A DNA stretch of 64,000 nt, taken from the NCBI RefSeq assembly GCF_003672135.1, contig NC_039506.1, positions 22,662,497 to 22,726,496 of the forward strand, written 5' to 3'. This stretch comes from Ooceraea biroi. Taxonomy: Eukaryota; Arthropoda; Insecta; Hymenoptera; Formicidae. The notes under the pieces were generated by a model, which was given only the letters and a program-made list of their open reading frames with translations, searched no databases and had not been told where the DNA came from. Position numbers and translations under genes: made by a program. The first letter of the stretch is position 1; each line of letters begins with the position of its first letter. Shown piece after piece: positions 1 through 14,900 of this stretch.

Positions 1-3000
1 CATCACTGAGTCTCAATTCGACGAACAGCTTTCCATTTATCTTCGGGATTTTATTTTAAATACTTTTAAAGTTGATTTGTCAGTTCGAACAAGTTTATGT
101 AATGTCATTTCGACAGAAATCAAGGTATTGTGCAGCTATTCTGATCTTTTATCTTCAGTTGATATACTTTTGCGGAATATATGTTTATTTATCAAATATA
201 TTTGTACAGATTTCACAATAACAAAAATTTGGAGAAAATATTTTCTGCAAGTTACGTAATTATATTTATATCATATAATATTTATGAAGGCAACTTTCAT
301 ACATTGTAATTATGACGAAGCATTTATATGTGGATTTTTCATTGCAAATAGTGTATATCAGGTCATGCGAATGTAAGGAGGTAAACGGAAATGGAAACAA
401 ACGGCGTCTTAGGCGCGTCGTCGGCTGCTGTTTCTCGCAGATAAAATAGCCCGAACCGTCCGAGTAAGATAGATGTAGCTGGTCGAGCAATGCGGGGGGG
501 ATCGGCTCCAAAGAGCTCCTTAAATCACGAGTAATCATTTCTGGCCAATCGACGTACGGGCTCCCGGGATCAGAGTGCGGCAATTTACACTGGTCCCTTC
601 TCAAGCCTGTTGTGCCGAAAATCATTTAAGGCAATCTGCACCTGCCCGTTCCTCCCCGTCACGTCTTTTTCTTCTCTCTCTCTCCAATTTAAACAAGCAA
701 ATGCTTTGCGCAATTTTCTTTACGCAAAAGTGCGCAGAATTTAAATCCCGGATCAGCTACTCGGGATCAATTACGGCGCACGTGGAGCATATGCGTTTTA
801 ATGGAAATATTTGCAACATGACACCGCGACGTGTAGTATGGCCGGAATGGAAACGTGCTATATCCAACCGCTATGTTCGTTATACGATCCATGTCATTTG
901 CTTAGAGAATTGCAGTCCTCTGTCACACTGAGTAATCTACTTCGTTACACGCGACAACGTAACTCTGTCACCGATACCGCAGTGCGTCCCCTGTGCCCGA
1001 GTACCCTTCCTGCACCCCGATGCGTTACCCTCGTTTAATCCATTTCGACCGTATCCTTTTTTCGAGATCACGAAACAATCTCTGTCGCGGTAAAACGACG
1101 GATCTCTCCGAGGCGGATCGCACGGTATCGGTTCCATCTCTTTCCCCTTCGCCCACGTCTACTTTTATCCGCGTCTCCGCCTCGGTTCTTCTCTTTACCG
1201 CGAATAGCGTCTCAACCAGAGACGATTTTTCGCCGGAAGGAACGAATCTAGCACCGACTGTGCGCCACCGCCTCGAATTTCCAGGGCGCGCAGTCGATCC
1301 GGCTCCCGCGGCGAAAATGGAAAGACGAAACTTTATTTGTGCCTACCAAGACATCGGTCGTGCGGATTCGAAATCTTGACGTTGAATCTCTCATGCATGA
1401 TTGAATCGTGTGCGACGCTCAATTAACCTTCTGTTTTATCATAAAGTAACATTTATTATGCGTAGCATAGTATAATATAATAATTTCGTTCATGATAATA
1501 ATAATAATTTCAATTACCCTTTGCTCCGTTGAAGATCCGCGTCGCATGTTAGGTAAACTCTAGGAATTATTTATAACATCGGGACGCAGAAATTTGAACA
1601 AGCTTGTAACGTTAATTAATCGATGCGGGAGTCACGCGAGTAATTACTGCCACTGTACTACCTCGATAACATTGCAAATAGAGAAGCCGTCCAGATAAAA
1701 TGCACTTTTTCAAATTAATTTGCGTATAGAGAGAAGCCGACCGTTTACATCAACAGTTCGGAGCAAAGAGGGAGTCGACGATTTCAACGTCAACATTCAT
1801 GGCAATGATTTGGCTTTTCGGTTACATCAAGGTAATGAATTCGCCAGTGCTATCGTAGACGATATTATGACGGCGGCTTAAAATAAGCAGAAAGTTGTGC
1901 CGACTAAAGCGGAAGTATTGTAATTATGCTAATAGCCTCGACCGGTGTTCAAACGGCCTGTGATGTGGTCTAGTGGCGGACTCGTTCGGGTCGGTCGATC
2001 AAACCAACTTTTCCTTCTACTTATTAATATTACCTGGCCCAGAGTCATCTCTCTTTTCCATCTTTATCTTTTCTTCGCTTTTTTTTACCCTCTCCGGTAT
2101 ACCGCCCGCGCAACTCCCCGAGTAAAAATCTTTAGCATTTCTTCATTACTTATGGCTCGGCCGCAAAGTTAGCAGGGAGAGCAAGTAGAAAAGGACGTTG
2201 TCGAGAGGGAGTCGACAGAGAGAAGCGATACATGTGGCAAACAGTAAGCATTCTGCCCCGGCGAGATCAAAATCCGATATGTAAATTTTTTCAATTTAAT
2301 CAATGTAAAAGTTTAGTGCAGGCACACTCTTGGTTGATCAAATTTCATATTTAATTATCCATTTGCGAGATAGCGTGAATTTCGTGTGAACGTTAACGAG
2401 CGGGAACGGCGAATGAAAACTTTTTGCTAGGGAAAAATGTTTTCTTTCTATTTTCTGGGATCAGAAGTAAAAGCGGGGAGGATGGTATCGCACGCGAAAT
2501 GTACACGCGGATTAAGTTTTTGAGAGCGATCACGGTATATCATTAGGGGCTGTTTGCGAGAACGTGCATCGAGGCGAATGTAACTACGAATGCGGCAGCA
2601 AAGCCGCAGTTGGAACGGTAAGCAGCCGACGTAACGTCGTATTTATTTACCGTATTACTTACATTGCATTGCACACTCCCGCCTCCTCGTTACTCCCATG
2701 CACCTCCAGTTTCACCATGTGCCGCAGTTCGCTCATTAATGATACCGCAGAGTTACTTTCGCATGTAGATCCCGGCGCGCAAACTTGAACTCGAGCACGC
2801 ACGAATTTTCGAGTAACGTCAAGTTCTCAAGTACTTTCTTGTCGTACAGACATGCGATAAAAGGAACATGGAGGATTTTATTTTTTTATTTAGGATCTCT
2901 CGTATTTAATGTTAAATATGGCAATTATACTTAACGCGAGACAAAATTGTACAAAGTTTTTTTATACATTTTAATCATACGCAATGAGCAGGTAACTTGG

Positions 3001-5556
3001 CAAGATAATCACATTTGTCTCGTGTGCAGCATCGAAAAAGAAATACAGAATTTAAAAAAAATGTAAGTGCAAAAGTACAGTTTCCGATTAATCGTTTCAT
3101 CGATGAACCCGACTGCGACTTTTATATTCGTTCGCTGTAATTTTAATGCTGTAGATAGAAAACGAGTCGCCTTTTGAACATGCAATGTATTATAGCAACA
3201 AGCAGTTCTATATGTCGCGATAAGTTTCGCTCTCTCTCTCCCCCTCTACATATGTACATGTACATATAAATATTAAATATATTCAGGAACTTTTGAAGCG
3301 AAATATCGTTGCAGTCTTGTGTCTCCTGTGCTGAGGCACCGAGGGAGGATATTATCTAAAGCCGGTCTGCAACCGTCTATCGAGCCGTACGTCTCGCTCG
3401 GTGCTCCATCGAATCTCACGGATCTCCAGACGGCGCGGGGTAGGACGCAGGGGATGGCGGGGTGAGGTCGGCCGGATGGGGGGGTGATCGGTGCGGAGTA
3501 AGTAGAGGAAAGAAGTCTGGATCCAAAGGAATATTTATCGAGTGGATATTGAAATTGATGGTCGCTACCTCAGACATGCTAATCCGACGAGCGAGCGGAT
3601 TTCTGATAACGCCCGGCGACGGGCAAGAAATAACAGAAGGGTAATTCAAATCGAAGACGCGCCGCCGGCAAGATTACTTATGAGGTTTACTTATGAGGCA
3701 CCGTGGAAAAACGCCGTTCCGCATCCTTTCCGCTGCCTCCCACCGTGTGCTCCTCTCCCTCGCACACTCGAGCCTCGGGTAACATCCGAGGGAAAGACAT
3801 TTTGCCGAAATCAAGGACCTGCCACGAGCGAACGAGATGTCAAATCGAGCGCCAAGGAGAGCGCGAAGGAGGTTCATCGAAAAGACATTTCCCACGAATT
3901 TTAGAGCTTATGAGAGCAACGATAAACGCAGCGATGAGATACTTCGAGCTTTTCTATGTTCACTGAGAATAATTCAAATACGTGGCATCATAGCAGGATG
4001 ATATGGTGCACTCTTTTGTATTTTGAAAATCTCGAAGATGATGCGAATCTTAAGATACTGAATTCAGTCAAGATAATGTGCCATCGGCCCTCGCGATGCA
4101 ACCACGTTCAGATTACTTTATTAAAAATGCATAAACGACCGTTTGTTTACAGATTGTGCATCGTTGCACCGCAAATACTCGCGGCAGTTTTATCAGGAGG
4201 CGGCGAAACGCGGCGTATGCGACGGTCGGCGCGATGCGTTTTTCTCGCCACAAAAGGACAACGCTTCCGTGAAGCTATTACACTTAACGAAATGGAGAAG
4301 GGTGCGTCGAGGTAACCGGTAACTACCCGGTTAACGCAGCCTGCCGCGTTGGTGGCGACGGCGGTAGCGCGGCTATGGCGGGCAACACGAAGGCGGTGGA
4401 CAACGAGAGGCGGTATTCCTGCAAAAGGTTATAAAAATTCAATTAACTTTGCAGTTTTAATTAATTCTGTATTTATATGACGCGATAAACAGAAACTACC
4501 CCCCACACGGCCGTTTCGCTTAATCCCCGCACCGTTGCGCAACGGCGCCACGGTGACGCGCAACCCCGACTTCCGCACGCTACCCGCACGCTCCGCTTTT
4601 ACCACTCCTCCTTCTTCCCCTCGCTGATCCCAATTACTCTCCACCGTTTACTCGCCCGAAAGAGAACCAGAGACAAAAACGTCGAAAGTTGCAGGTTTGC
4701 CGATAAGTTCCTAATGACGGCGCGCTGAGATTTGCGAGAGTTACGTCGGTGTAACGTCCAGCGGGGATCGCGTTAATTCAAAGGTAAAGAGAGACCGAGG
4801 CGAGCCCGGTTATCCCACGATGTTACGGGATGTGGATTTTCAACGTCGCTCGCGAAAGTTTCGTCGACCGTAAGTACCGCCGCTACGAATTTAAATTCCG
4901 GCACCGCGCCGTAAAAATTCTAGATAGAGCTCGGCCGTCGATGCGAGCGGGTTTCGCGGCTGACTGCAGAATTGGCTGGTTAATTTCACACTCCCATGAT
5001 TATATAAGCGAGATGGGGAACATTTATATTCGCGCGCGCGGAGAGCCGAGGGTGTCTGATTGGGTCCGATATTCAGGGAATAAAAAAGTTGGGAGCTGCG
5101 CGCCATGCCACACGCTCTCTCGCGTTCGCGTCGCCTCTCCTCTTTTCTCCTTTCCACCAGCTGTTGGTCCCTGTTTCTCTGGTCCTTTCCTCCTCCCTTA
5201 ACTTCTCCGCGAAAGCGTAGATATCCAGCAGGACCAGAAACGTATAGACGCGATGCTTCCGTTCGCCGAATCGAAATGTTCGATCATACGCGAGATTGGC
5301 TCATTCTTTACTTTCTTGCGGCGTTCTATTTTCGTGGAGAACCCAACGAAACGCCGGAATGGACGACGGAAGGTCGAAGTATGAAAGATACTTTGATTGT
5401 AGGAAAAAATCAACGAAATGAATCGAGTTAAGCCTTGTGAGAATTAATTTCTACTGTTTCTGAAGGTTTCCAAGCAAACACAGTTCTCGTGATACATATT
5501 TATTGTAATATGTTTATTTGTTCTTTTAGTGTTAGTTTTTAGTTTTTAAAATTTTT
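1..5556. other. Gene-free stretch, no supported gene
   Basis: I see no supported gene. The longest open frame is 128 codons at 993-1379 (+); it has no domain, signal peptide or membrane segment I recognise and lies in GC-rich sequence where long frames occur by chance. Composition switches between AT-rich parts (1400-1700, 2280-2360, 2870-3300) and GC-rich parts (1000-1330, 3400-3900, 4200-5250). A short pyrimidine run lies at 3229-3246. The pattern fits intergenic or intronic insect DNA. Confidence 0.7.
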
Positions 5557-5636
5557 AATAATATAGGTTGTAGTAACCATATATTAGTTAAAAACACTAA
5601 ACAAATGGGAGAAATATATGTTACAATTCAATATTA
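5557..5636 (+). repeat. Short palindromic dispersed repeat, copy C
   Basis: An 80-bp imperfect inverted repeat. The left arm (5557-5585) has the core ATATAGGTTGTA and the right arm (5613-5636) has the complementary core ATATATGTTACAATTC, with an A-rich spacer between them. The left arm carries a 3-base insertion (GTA) relative to the other copies. Two more copies with the same arm core (GGRTTGTAACATATATT) and an A-rich spacer lie at 50969-51050 and 59116-59179. I do not recognise the family; a very small non-autonomous DNA transposon or the end of a larger element are both possible. Confidence 0.55.
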
Positions 5637-8600
5637 TACGTCATTAACTGTCAATTATGTTTTTGACTTCAAGACTGCGTTCTTTGGGCTGCGACTAAGT
5701 GCTGGTTCATTGCGAAAATCCGTATCGTAAAGTTCACTTCAATCAAACGGGATCTAAGCAACGTTGGTGATAACCGTTTTACAGCCGCTCATGGCCGCAT
5801 AATATGCAGCAATAAAATTACGTGGTCTCCAGTGGCGCTTTAAGCACTGCTACTACGTAATGAAAGCAGCGTTGAAAGCACGTACCATAGCGATTAACGT
5901 TAATATTGACATTAACATGCATCAAACAGCTTGAATGATAATGTTACATACATGTATATGTTATTATAATTAAATTACGTTTGCACACTGTTGAAATAAT
6001 ATATTTACCATGCATAATGTGCAAGATGTGTAACAACAGTAAGACCAAATACTACATTATTTATATTTAGGAAGGCTATCAGACTAGCAGCAATCGGAAA
6101 TCGTTACAGAGACGTCTTGGCGTGCATTTTACTCTTTTCGGATACTCGATAAAGCCCTTTCTACGGCCCTGAATAACCACATCGATACGTCCTCGCCCGC
6201 GACCGACCGCGATAGTCTGTAATCGTGGAAATTTGGAAAAGAGCTGCAGCAGGCCATTGTGAAACGAGCGGCTCGGCAAGGGACGAGAGGGATGCGGAGC
6301 GGGATGAGAGCGAATGGGTGGCAATCTGTAGCGAAAATGCGACTCGCGCGGGACTCGTTTCGAACGGTCAGGCTATGCGCAGGCTGCTTTTAGTGTGAAA
6401 TGAATGCTTGTAATTACGAGGGGGTCGCAAGGAGGGAGGGCAGCAAGGGGTGCAAACGGGCAAACGGCGGGTGGGCGCGAGGGCAGTAGGTGGAACTGGC
6501 CGGATGGGAGTAACGGAACGGTTCGCTGAAGCCGCACGCGCTGATCCACAATGATAGACCGTACCAGTCGCTCGTACCAGCCAGTTCATTGGTGTTGGTG
6601 CGACGCTGCACGCTGCCCATCCTCTCATAATGTCCACTAATTGTAATAGCCACCCTGTCTGTCGAGTCCTTTGCCTCCCTTCGTCGAAGGTAAAGGGACA
6701 GACAAAGTGAAAGTTGCGTGGAGAGACTTGCGAGCTGTGTGTGGGGTGCCCTTACGTCCTTTACGCGGCAAAAACGTGCAAAAAATGTAGGTCTCGGACG
6801 AGGGAATCGTTAAATGACAAAAAGCGAAGGAGAGAGGATCAATCGATTATGGTCGATTGATGTCGGGAAATTCTTGGTCTTGCGTGATCTTCCGCCCTTC
6901 GCGACGAGATGAACGCGGTACGTTCCACTCTACCCCGTTTGGATTACAGGTGAACCGTGTCATTGCTCGTCCTATCAATTCAACTGGCTCCTCTCAATTT
7001 AAAAGCTGGTGTCCGCTGCTCGTTGATCAGCTGCACGATTTTTTGTGCACCGTTGCCGCTGAAGTCTTCTTGTGATGCAAGTAGTGCTGTCAGTGCAAAG
7101 GAATTCAGTGCCTTTGGTTTTATATATTCTTAATGCAAGAATTTTTATATGTATATAAATGTTTAATACGTATAAACATTTGAGGTAATTCCGGGACAGA
7201 TGGCCACACGGGAGAGATGATCAATCTATAATTTCTCCACTGAATTTTTCTATTTAATTTCTCTATAATTTCTATAATTTCATTATTTGCCGCACAACTA
7301 TGTTATCAGCCTGTGACGAACTTTAGTTGCAACAGGAGTTTTAATATTTTGCAGAAAAATATCATAATTGTGAAAATATTTCTGTTTTAAACTTTACTGC
7401 CTGCTGAAAATTTTTTCGCATATTACTATTCTCGCATAAGTATCAAGAATACTTGACTTGACAGTAATCAAGATTTTAGGTTTATTTAGAATCCTCCACA
7501 TATAGTTAATGTCATATAGTTTTTATTTGTGCACATTTGCAAACACAGCAAAGCTAAAAGCAAAAGTTAACTTAATATTTTTAATAAAAATCAACACCAT
7601 CTTTGGATTTGTCTTATTATCGAGCATCCTTTATACAGATTTCATTACATAAATCTTTTTATGATACCAAATATGCATACAAGATATAGAAAAAGCTCGT
7701 TACATAGCGCAACTATGAAGCGTAACTTCTGCCCGGCACACGCAAACGTGCCATTCATGATCTGTGAATAAATATTCACACAACTTTGAATGACGGCAAC
7801 AAGCAGCGGCTGCCGGTCGTACGATGAATTGATACCTTCGTGAAAGACCGATAGCTAGTGCGGAGTTATACATGCATCTATCTTTTCTCGTATACCATGA
7901 ATTCCCGTTGGAGTGGAGAGAAAAAGAGGTCATATTGCAACATCATCCGCCGCATAAAGCTTCTCGTCGCGTTCCTTTCAAAGTCGCTACAAAATCTGCG
8001 CCGCTGCATGAACGCCCGACACGCGCAGATTTTATTAAAGATGCGATCATGTGTTCGTGGCGCGAATCAATACGGAAATACGAGCGAGCCTGCGAAATAC
8101 GAGCGAACGGTAATTACAAAGTCACAAAACGCGATGCACATAATGTACCTTGCAGTGTAATATTTTTATGTAGACACATCTTAAAAATAAACATCAAACT
8201 TTTCAAGTAAAAAGATGCGATAATTTTAATTCTTCATTGCACTTATGACAATACGGATATTTGACTTTTTAACAAGATAATATTGAGAATATTGACAAAA
8301 TAATTGGAGTGTTAGGTTTCACACCTCATTTTATCCCCGACGTTGCAACATCATTCCCGTTTGGGCGAAATGTCTCCCCGCAATCGACTTGCGGCTACAT
8401 TAATTTAGCGATTCAGGGTAATATATTTCGGAGTTTGCCAGCTGAAACAGCTTTATGCGCCAGATTTAATTAATAATCTAGATTAGATATATGAGTCGTG
8501 TTGCGGGGAAACGTTCTTAGTTGGCAGATTCGGCCTCGACTGTAATTTCGCCGGTAATTGGACCGATACGGAAAACTTGCTTCTCCATCTAATCGACCGC

Positions 8601-8811
8601 CTATCGCGAAACTTGTGCCAACTTGATTTTATGTATATCAGGTGCATGTGATGAGATAGCTACTATTTATTGGACACACTATTCAACCATTAAAACCATA
8701 AAAAAATGTTTGTTGGCTGCATGAACTGAATGTAACACATGTATAAAGAATCAAACTAAATTCTTAATAAATTCTCTCATTACAACCTTTTAACTCTGAC
8801 ACTTTAGATAT
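5637..8811. other. Gene-free stretch, no supported gene
   Basis: No gene is supported. A GC-rich part (6080-7080) has several short overlapping frames on both strands, none longer than 100 codons and none recognisable. The rest (5940-6070, 7090-7700, 8160-8330, 8640-8810) is AT-rich. A small hairpin with 9-bp arms lies at about 7157-7182 in AT-rich sequence. Confidence 0.65.
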
Positions 8812-8994
8812 TCATAAAATGATAAGTACACAACTGATAATGGAATGTTGCGGAACACCCGATAAACAATTTGGAATTCGGAAGAACATTTGTTTCATTC
8901 CATGTCTTGTGGTCTCATCTTTACATCTTCGTAAATAAAACGACGTTATCCGCAGCAATTCATTAACTATGTCGGGAACAATTACGATTGTCAA
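8812..8994 (-). pseudogene. Possible relic of a non-LTR retrotransposon reverse transcriptase
   Basis: A 60-codon open frame whose residues 45-51 read SGVPQHS, followed by IISCVLIIL. Non-LTR (LINE) reverse transcriptases carry SGVPQGS followed by a hydrophobic segment in palm motif B. About 25 residues upstream is FYLRR, placed like the SYL motif that precedes the family's SGVPQG by a similar distance. The Gly after Gln is His here, and the frame stops right after the hydrophobic segment, so no YADD/FADD catalytic box follows. No poly-A tail or target-site duplication is visible. If real, it is an old fragment of about 45 codons; a chance match cannot be excluded. Confidence 0.3.
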
Positions 8995-11900
8995 GTCGGG
9001 ACGTAACGAGATCTGAGACGAGCATAATTATGGCTATCAGATTCGGAGCTAATAGCTCTGCATCACCCCGGAGCGCGGAGTATTGTTGCCATCTCCCTCG
9101 TTGCCTCCGGGCTCTCTGCGTAATTACCATTACCCACAAACCGATAGCTACCGTGCTTATCATATTCTGCGGCAATAACAGCGTTGATACAGCTACCGCG
9201 CCGTGATTGCATTCGATTCGAGACGCGATCAGAAATATAATGGTTCAGAAAACTGAATGAGAGGAACGCCTGCATCTCTATATATTTGATAAAACAACAA
9301 GTTTACGATGCAATATGCTGTCATATTTTGTGTAATTCTGACATTTACGGATACGGGACAAATTAACAATGAGAAAAATATTAAAGTGAAATATTGTGTA
9401 CAGGCAAAATATTGTGAATAAAAATCGAAATACGTTAATCAGTGGAGGAAGACAGCCTCGAAGCGAGACTCTTGAAATTTCGCTCGAGATGAGAGACTAA
9501 CATTAATATAAATTTTCTGCTTACTTTCATAGCGTCATCACTTTATTACCCGCGTCTAACCATACTGCGTATTTACTTCATGCTTAATATTCTATGCTTT
9601 CATGAGACGGGAGACCGCTTTACGACCGTCGCGAAGTACCGTATAATGCAGTTTTAAGCCGCGACTTGCGAGCCCGGGAGACCAATGATAAACCGCCAAC
9701 AATAATAACGCTTTACACGATGTGGTCGAATGCCCACTGGAAAATACATTATGATCCCATGCATAATTTCTCGATCGAAATAAAAAATGTATTTGCACCC
9801 TTGTCACGTGCGCCGTTGCATCGTCAACTTGAAACTTGTTGACGATTGTCCCGGTAATTCCCGAAAATGCAATCTTCCCCCGCTTGCATTATAGGTGGTA
9901 ACGTTATTTGTTGCCTTCGTTCGCATTTGCGTGGATATGCGCCTCTTTCCGCGTTTTAATCGGCGCGACAATGTTGTTACGCCGTTATTATCAAAAACAC
10001 AATGTAAAAAATATAATTTGTTTCGGGAAAAAATATATTTTTCTCTGTAGCGCCAGGGCGTAAATTGCAATTCTCCGCGAAACATTAGCCGTAAATCACG
10101 AGGGAGATTGGTTTTTTAAAGAAATTTACAATCCGCCGGATGGCATGTCTAACGGCGTTCGCTCAACGGTCGTACTTACGATGGACATAGGAAGAGAGCT
10201 TCCCGGCGAGAAGTACAGAGAAACAGAGGGTGAGGCGAGCGATAAACAAGGGAAAGAAGAAAGATGGGAAAATGAGAGGACGCTACTCTCGTGCGACGAG
10301 ACGGACGAAAGGCTCTGAACGAAAGTAGGAAGGAGAAAAAAATTAATTTCGAATAGTCGTCGTCGCTGCGTCAGACAAGGCTCTGATTCGATCCGCTCTC
10401 TCGGAGCGACAAGAGAGGAGATAAGGGGTGAGTTGGGGGGAGGACAGGGAACCCGAGAGGCGAACGAGAATATACTCGAAAATCCTGCGGTGATACGCGG
10501 AGAATGAAATGAAGGCGGAAACCTCGTAAAGCCCCTTACATCGGCGCGACGCGCATCGGTTACGAATCAATATTTAATCACGTGCGTAAAGTACAAGTAG
10601 CCTAGAGAGGAAGAAGTGGAGGAGGAGGAGAAGGAGGCAGAGTGCAAGTGGAACGCGCGTGCAAGCGAGAAAGACAAGAAAATTGCGCCTCCCGCGCGAG
10701 ACGCGGGATGGAGTGATTTAATTAAGAGAGCGAAGCCACGCCAGAAGAATAAATCTTATCGCGCAATTAACGCATACGTCTCCCCGCCCGCCGGATTATC
10801 CCGATGTCTCTCGCACTCTCGTCTCTCGTGACACTCGGCGTTGCGTCGGTTCTTCTTTGATTCCACGTTTTGCGCTCGTTTGCCTTTCTTCCTTCACTCT
10901 CCTCGTGAGATCTGGATTCGTCCGTGCGTCTTTCTGTTCCCAATCGCCTCCATACCTCTCTCTCTCTCTCTCTTTCTCTTCCTCTTCCTCTCTTCAATCC
11001 CTCTCCCGCTCTGTAATACTCTCCTTCGCGTGGGAACCAAACGTGAACTCTTGTCACGAGCACGTGTGCGCGCCGCAACACGGCTCGCCGGAAATGACGT
11101 AATAATTAATGGACTCGTATCAATTAGCGGGCGCCTACACTCCGGCCGTTGGTCGCCAGTTTTAAATCGGTTCATGCCACGTTGCAAATCTCTCTCTCTC
11201 GGTCTCACCGCCACTCTTCTCCGCTCCTCCTCCCTGTCGCCCATTTCGCGTACGAGCCGCACCTATTAATTACGAAAAGGTCCATCAATTTGACACATTA
11301 ACGTATCGCCGGTGCAGGTGTCGCGCTAACGCTAAACCGCGCCGCCATGTGCGGCGAAAAATGTCTCTTTGTCCGCGGCCGTGCGGCCATTTTTGAAGTT
11401 TTCCATGTGCGAGCGATCACGTCGCATTATATATTATATTATAATTATAACGGGCGACGTCATGCGCGCGCGCTCGGCATTTCGGTGACTCTGTGAATCT
11501 TCGGAAGGGTCCATTATCTTGACAATAATCAGCAATATCTTCCGGGGTGTTTCTGATTCTTTAATTTTTCTCGCAGCAGTGCGTCGCAGTGTGTGAATTA
11601 TGGATCGTACATGGCGACCATAATTCACGCATGGTGCCGCTAAGTGACGAAATAACGTGCCAAGAACGAAGGTGAAAGAGCGAAACCGAAAGCTAACGCC
11701 GCAGCTGGCACGTGAGCGCGGGTACCGCCGTGCCATTATTTATGGGGTTTACGGGATTTGGTCCACCGCAATGGTAACGGCGCCGGGCATTGCCGCCCTT
11801 AAGGGCCCCGGCTCGCAAATCGAGGGTGTTGCCAAGTGGAAACTGAGAAGACGTTACTGTTTACTATCTCACCGCGGAGGACCCACTCGGTCCCCCGGAG

Positions 11901-14900
11901 CATACGTTTGCTTATATTGTTGGCCCGCGGTCGCATTCTCTGGTCGCATCATCCTACCCCTAAACAACGAGTCCCGTACACCGAGTGCTTCTCCTGGGAA
12001 GTTAACGACGGCCTGCTTAGGATAATACCAGCGTCAGAAAGCACTGTGGTCCGTAATGCAGGTACGCGGACATCTGCCGCATGCTGTAATGTCACGGAAA
12101 TGGGATCGTGTAATTCGATGCGTCGCGGCGACCGGGGAAATGTTCCACCACGCTTAACGACACCCGTTACATTAGTTAGCTAATGATGGATCAAATATTG
12201 AACACGTATAAATATGTATATATTACACGATGCATGTATCAACGCATAGTGTATATAAAAATATATTTATTAATATTAATAATAATGCAACGTGTTACGT
12301 GATGCTGACACTTAACGTCATTTTACGAACGAACTCTCGGTTATTAGAATAATATTGCATCTCTGTAGCAACCCTCGGTGGTCGATCAATCGAGCTCCGA
12401 GTCAATCCTACATCCGAGAAAAATGAGGAAACGAATCTCCCCCGAGGAGATTGCCGGATCCGATGTAAGTTCCCAGACGACGACCAATTTGCAGAAATAA
12501 AGTTCGGGCGGCCATTGTTTGCCGAATCTTGCACGCGGAAATGGCAGCGAGGCCGTCGCGCTTTTCTCCACTCCATACATCTTCTCGAGGGTGCGTCTAG
12601 TCGTACGGTTATCTTTCGTTGGACCTTTCGAGGCAGAAACCCCTCTCTGTTTGACGTATCTCGTTTAAGCTCTGAAATCCGCTTGTTTATACAAACTAAG
12701 GTACACCGACGGCGAGTGAAATGGAAATAGCAACAGGAGGGAACAAACGCGGAGAAGACAAACGCTAGGGAAAAATTTTTCTATAGACGCCTGCTCCATA
12801 CAATTTCATCCCTAACCGACAAACTTTTCTTTTTAACCCGACAAGCTTCTTATTGCGGGAGACAATTCCAAGAACTGACGTTCTTCCCCAACCTGCGTGC
12901 TGTCGCCTACTCTTATTTTTTTTCTTCCTGTAGCTTGCACTTTATCCAGCTTTCGTCTTGCCCTCTTCGTTTTCTTTTTCGCGTTCTTCGCGTGTGTGAT
13001 CTACGAGCAGCTATCCTAGACTTTCGCGTTCTCATTTTTGCAGGATCGACCCTCGTAAATCATAGAGAAATTTCGTGAGTAACTTGTTCCTTCGCATTCA
13101 TGCTAAACATACGTAACTATCTCGCATCATCAGATTCTTGCGAGATACGTATTATTGATCACCACTTTGTGCATCTCGTTCAACAAATATCCTGCAAATT
13201 TAGCACGAGAGTTTAGCAAAAGGACGCTATCGAGCGGCTCCCGATTTATGTACATATTTGCAAATTACTTTTGAGAACGGAAAAGTACGCGCACGATTAG
13301 GGATGCTGCGATCGAGAGGCGTAAAGTTCCGCTTCGCTTTGCCGCTCTCACGTCGATTCGTTTCGCCACGAGCTTTTCGATGAGTCCGCGATTGTTTCAG
13401 CCTTTCACGTGCATGCACTGACCTGTGCACCAAGTTTGTTTTACGAGACATTCAGAAGTACGTAACAGTCGATTTGCATTTATATTAGTGCTCGCCGGAG
13501 CGTGAGTCTTAGACCATTGTTCGTTCCAACCCCGTCAATTTGAGCGGTACCCCGGCCAATGCCAGGTTCACCCCTCCCCGAAAACTTTAAACTCTCCGGA
13601 GACCGTGTTTAATCGCACAGAATGAGCGCTGGAAGATATGAAGATACAATCTCGCATTGGAGCGCAATGTCCAATCCGCGGGGATTAAAAGTCGATCGTC
13701 CAGCACGTGGTTGTCGATGGGGTACGCGTTAATACGCCAGCTGATACACTATGACGCCTTCTGCGCCTTCTCATAGATGATTCGATTTAGCGGTAATAAA
13801 TGAGACGGACGAACGATCCGTGAAATAGGCTCAGACGCGTCAGGCGACTAGTGGTTCTTGACGCGAGACGAGTTTAATCCCCTCTAAGAGAAAATTGGCA
13901 CCAGATTTATGGAACGTCCTATTATTCTCGCAGTTGTATATCCTACTATTTAATTAGCATATCTTTTATATTTTTTATGTTTCTCTGAATTATTTTATCG
14001 TTTAATAATTTTTATCACATTTGTGTGACGCGACAAGAATGAAGCTTTTATTAGAAAAGCGAAAACCACGCGGAGAGAAGCGTAATTTGTGGGTGTGTAT
14101 ATAATCCTGATTGATAGTAATTTACTCGAAAGTTTCACGCAATTTCGATCAACGGTCGATGGTGAAAACGAAGCACTCGGCTCGAATGGACGGAATGGGT
14201 GGAGCGAGCTTAATAAACTTCATCACGCATACCGTTCCATGGTCGGCAATATAGCAACGTTCTCGATAATCAGGCTTAAGTTCGTTGACATGGGCGCGAA
14301 ACTATTTGACGGCCGAACAGACTGATTGGTCGATCTAATTATCGGGACGATTATAGGCCCGAAGCGCGCGTGCTCGCCGTTTCTCGTCAGCGAAACGAAA
14401 CTCGGTAAATGCCAGGCGTGATCGCAACTATTCCCGCCGGAAACTTTCGCGAGAAGTTTCCGACGAGCGCACGAGGAATTTCCTACGTTTTTCGCGAGCT
14501 AACAAAATACTTCAATATAACTAAGCGGCTTTCGAGCCGAATGGATTACTTTCGAATGACGCGAGGTAAAATACAGGAGAACGTGGGCCGCCTAGGTGAA
14601 ATCTAAACGTAGCCTTGTTCAAGTTTTAACTTCTCTCGAGACAGGAGGGCGAACGTCTCTCGAAAATTTACTAGCGCAGCCATCGTACAAATTGTTGCAC
14701 ATTCCGCAAATTGCCACACGGAGTCTCGCGATCGCGCTTACTAATTAAGGGCGCGCGAAAATGATCTTTCTTCCGCGTTTATCAGATTACGACACACGAG
14801 ACGGCTCATTAATTACTGTCGCAGGGATACAGTCGCGTTGGACGTGGAACGTTGGGTGGAAATGGGATAGCATTTTTCCACCGGCTTATCCGGCATCGCG

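Noticed and set aside
10841..11269. A 142-codon frame (+) and a 122-codon frame (-) over the same DNA
   Set aside because: Both run through a pyrimidine repeat and encode Ser/Leu- or Arg/Glu-rich low complexity.
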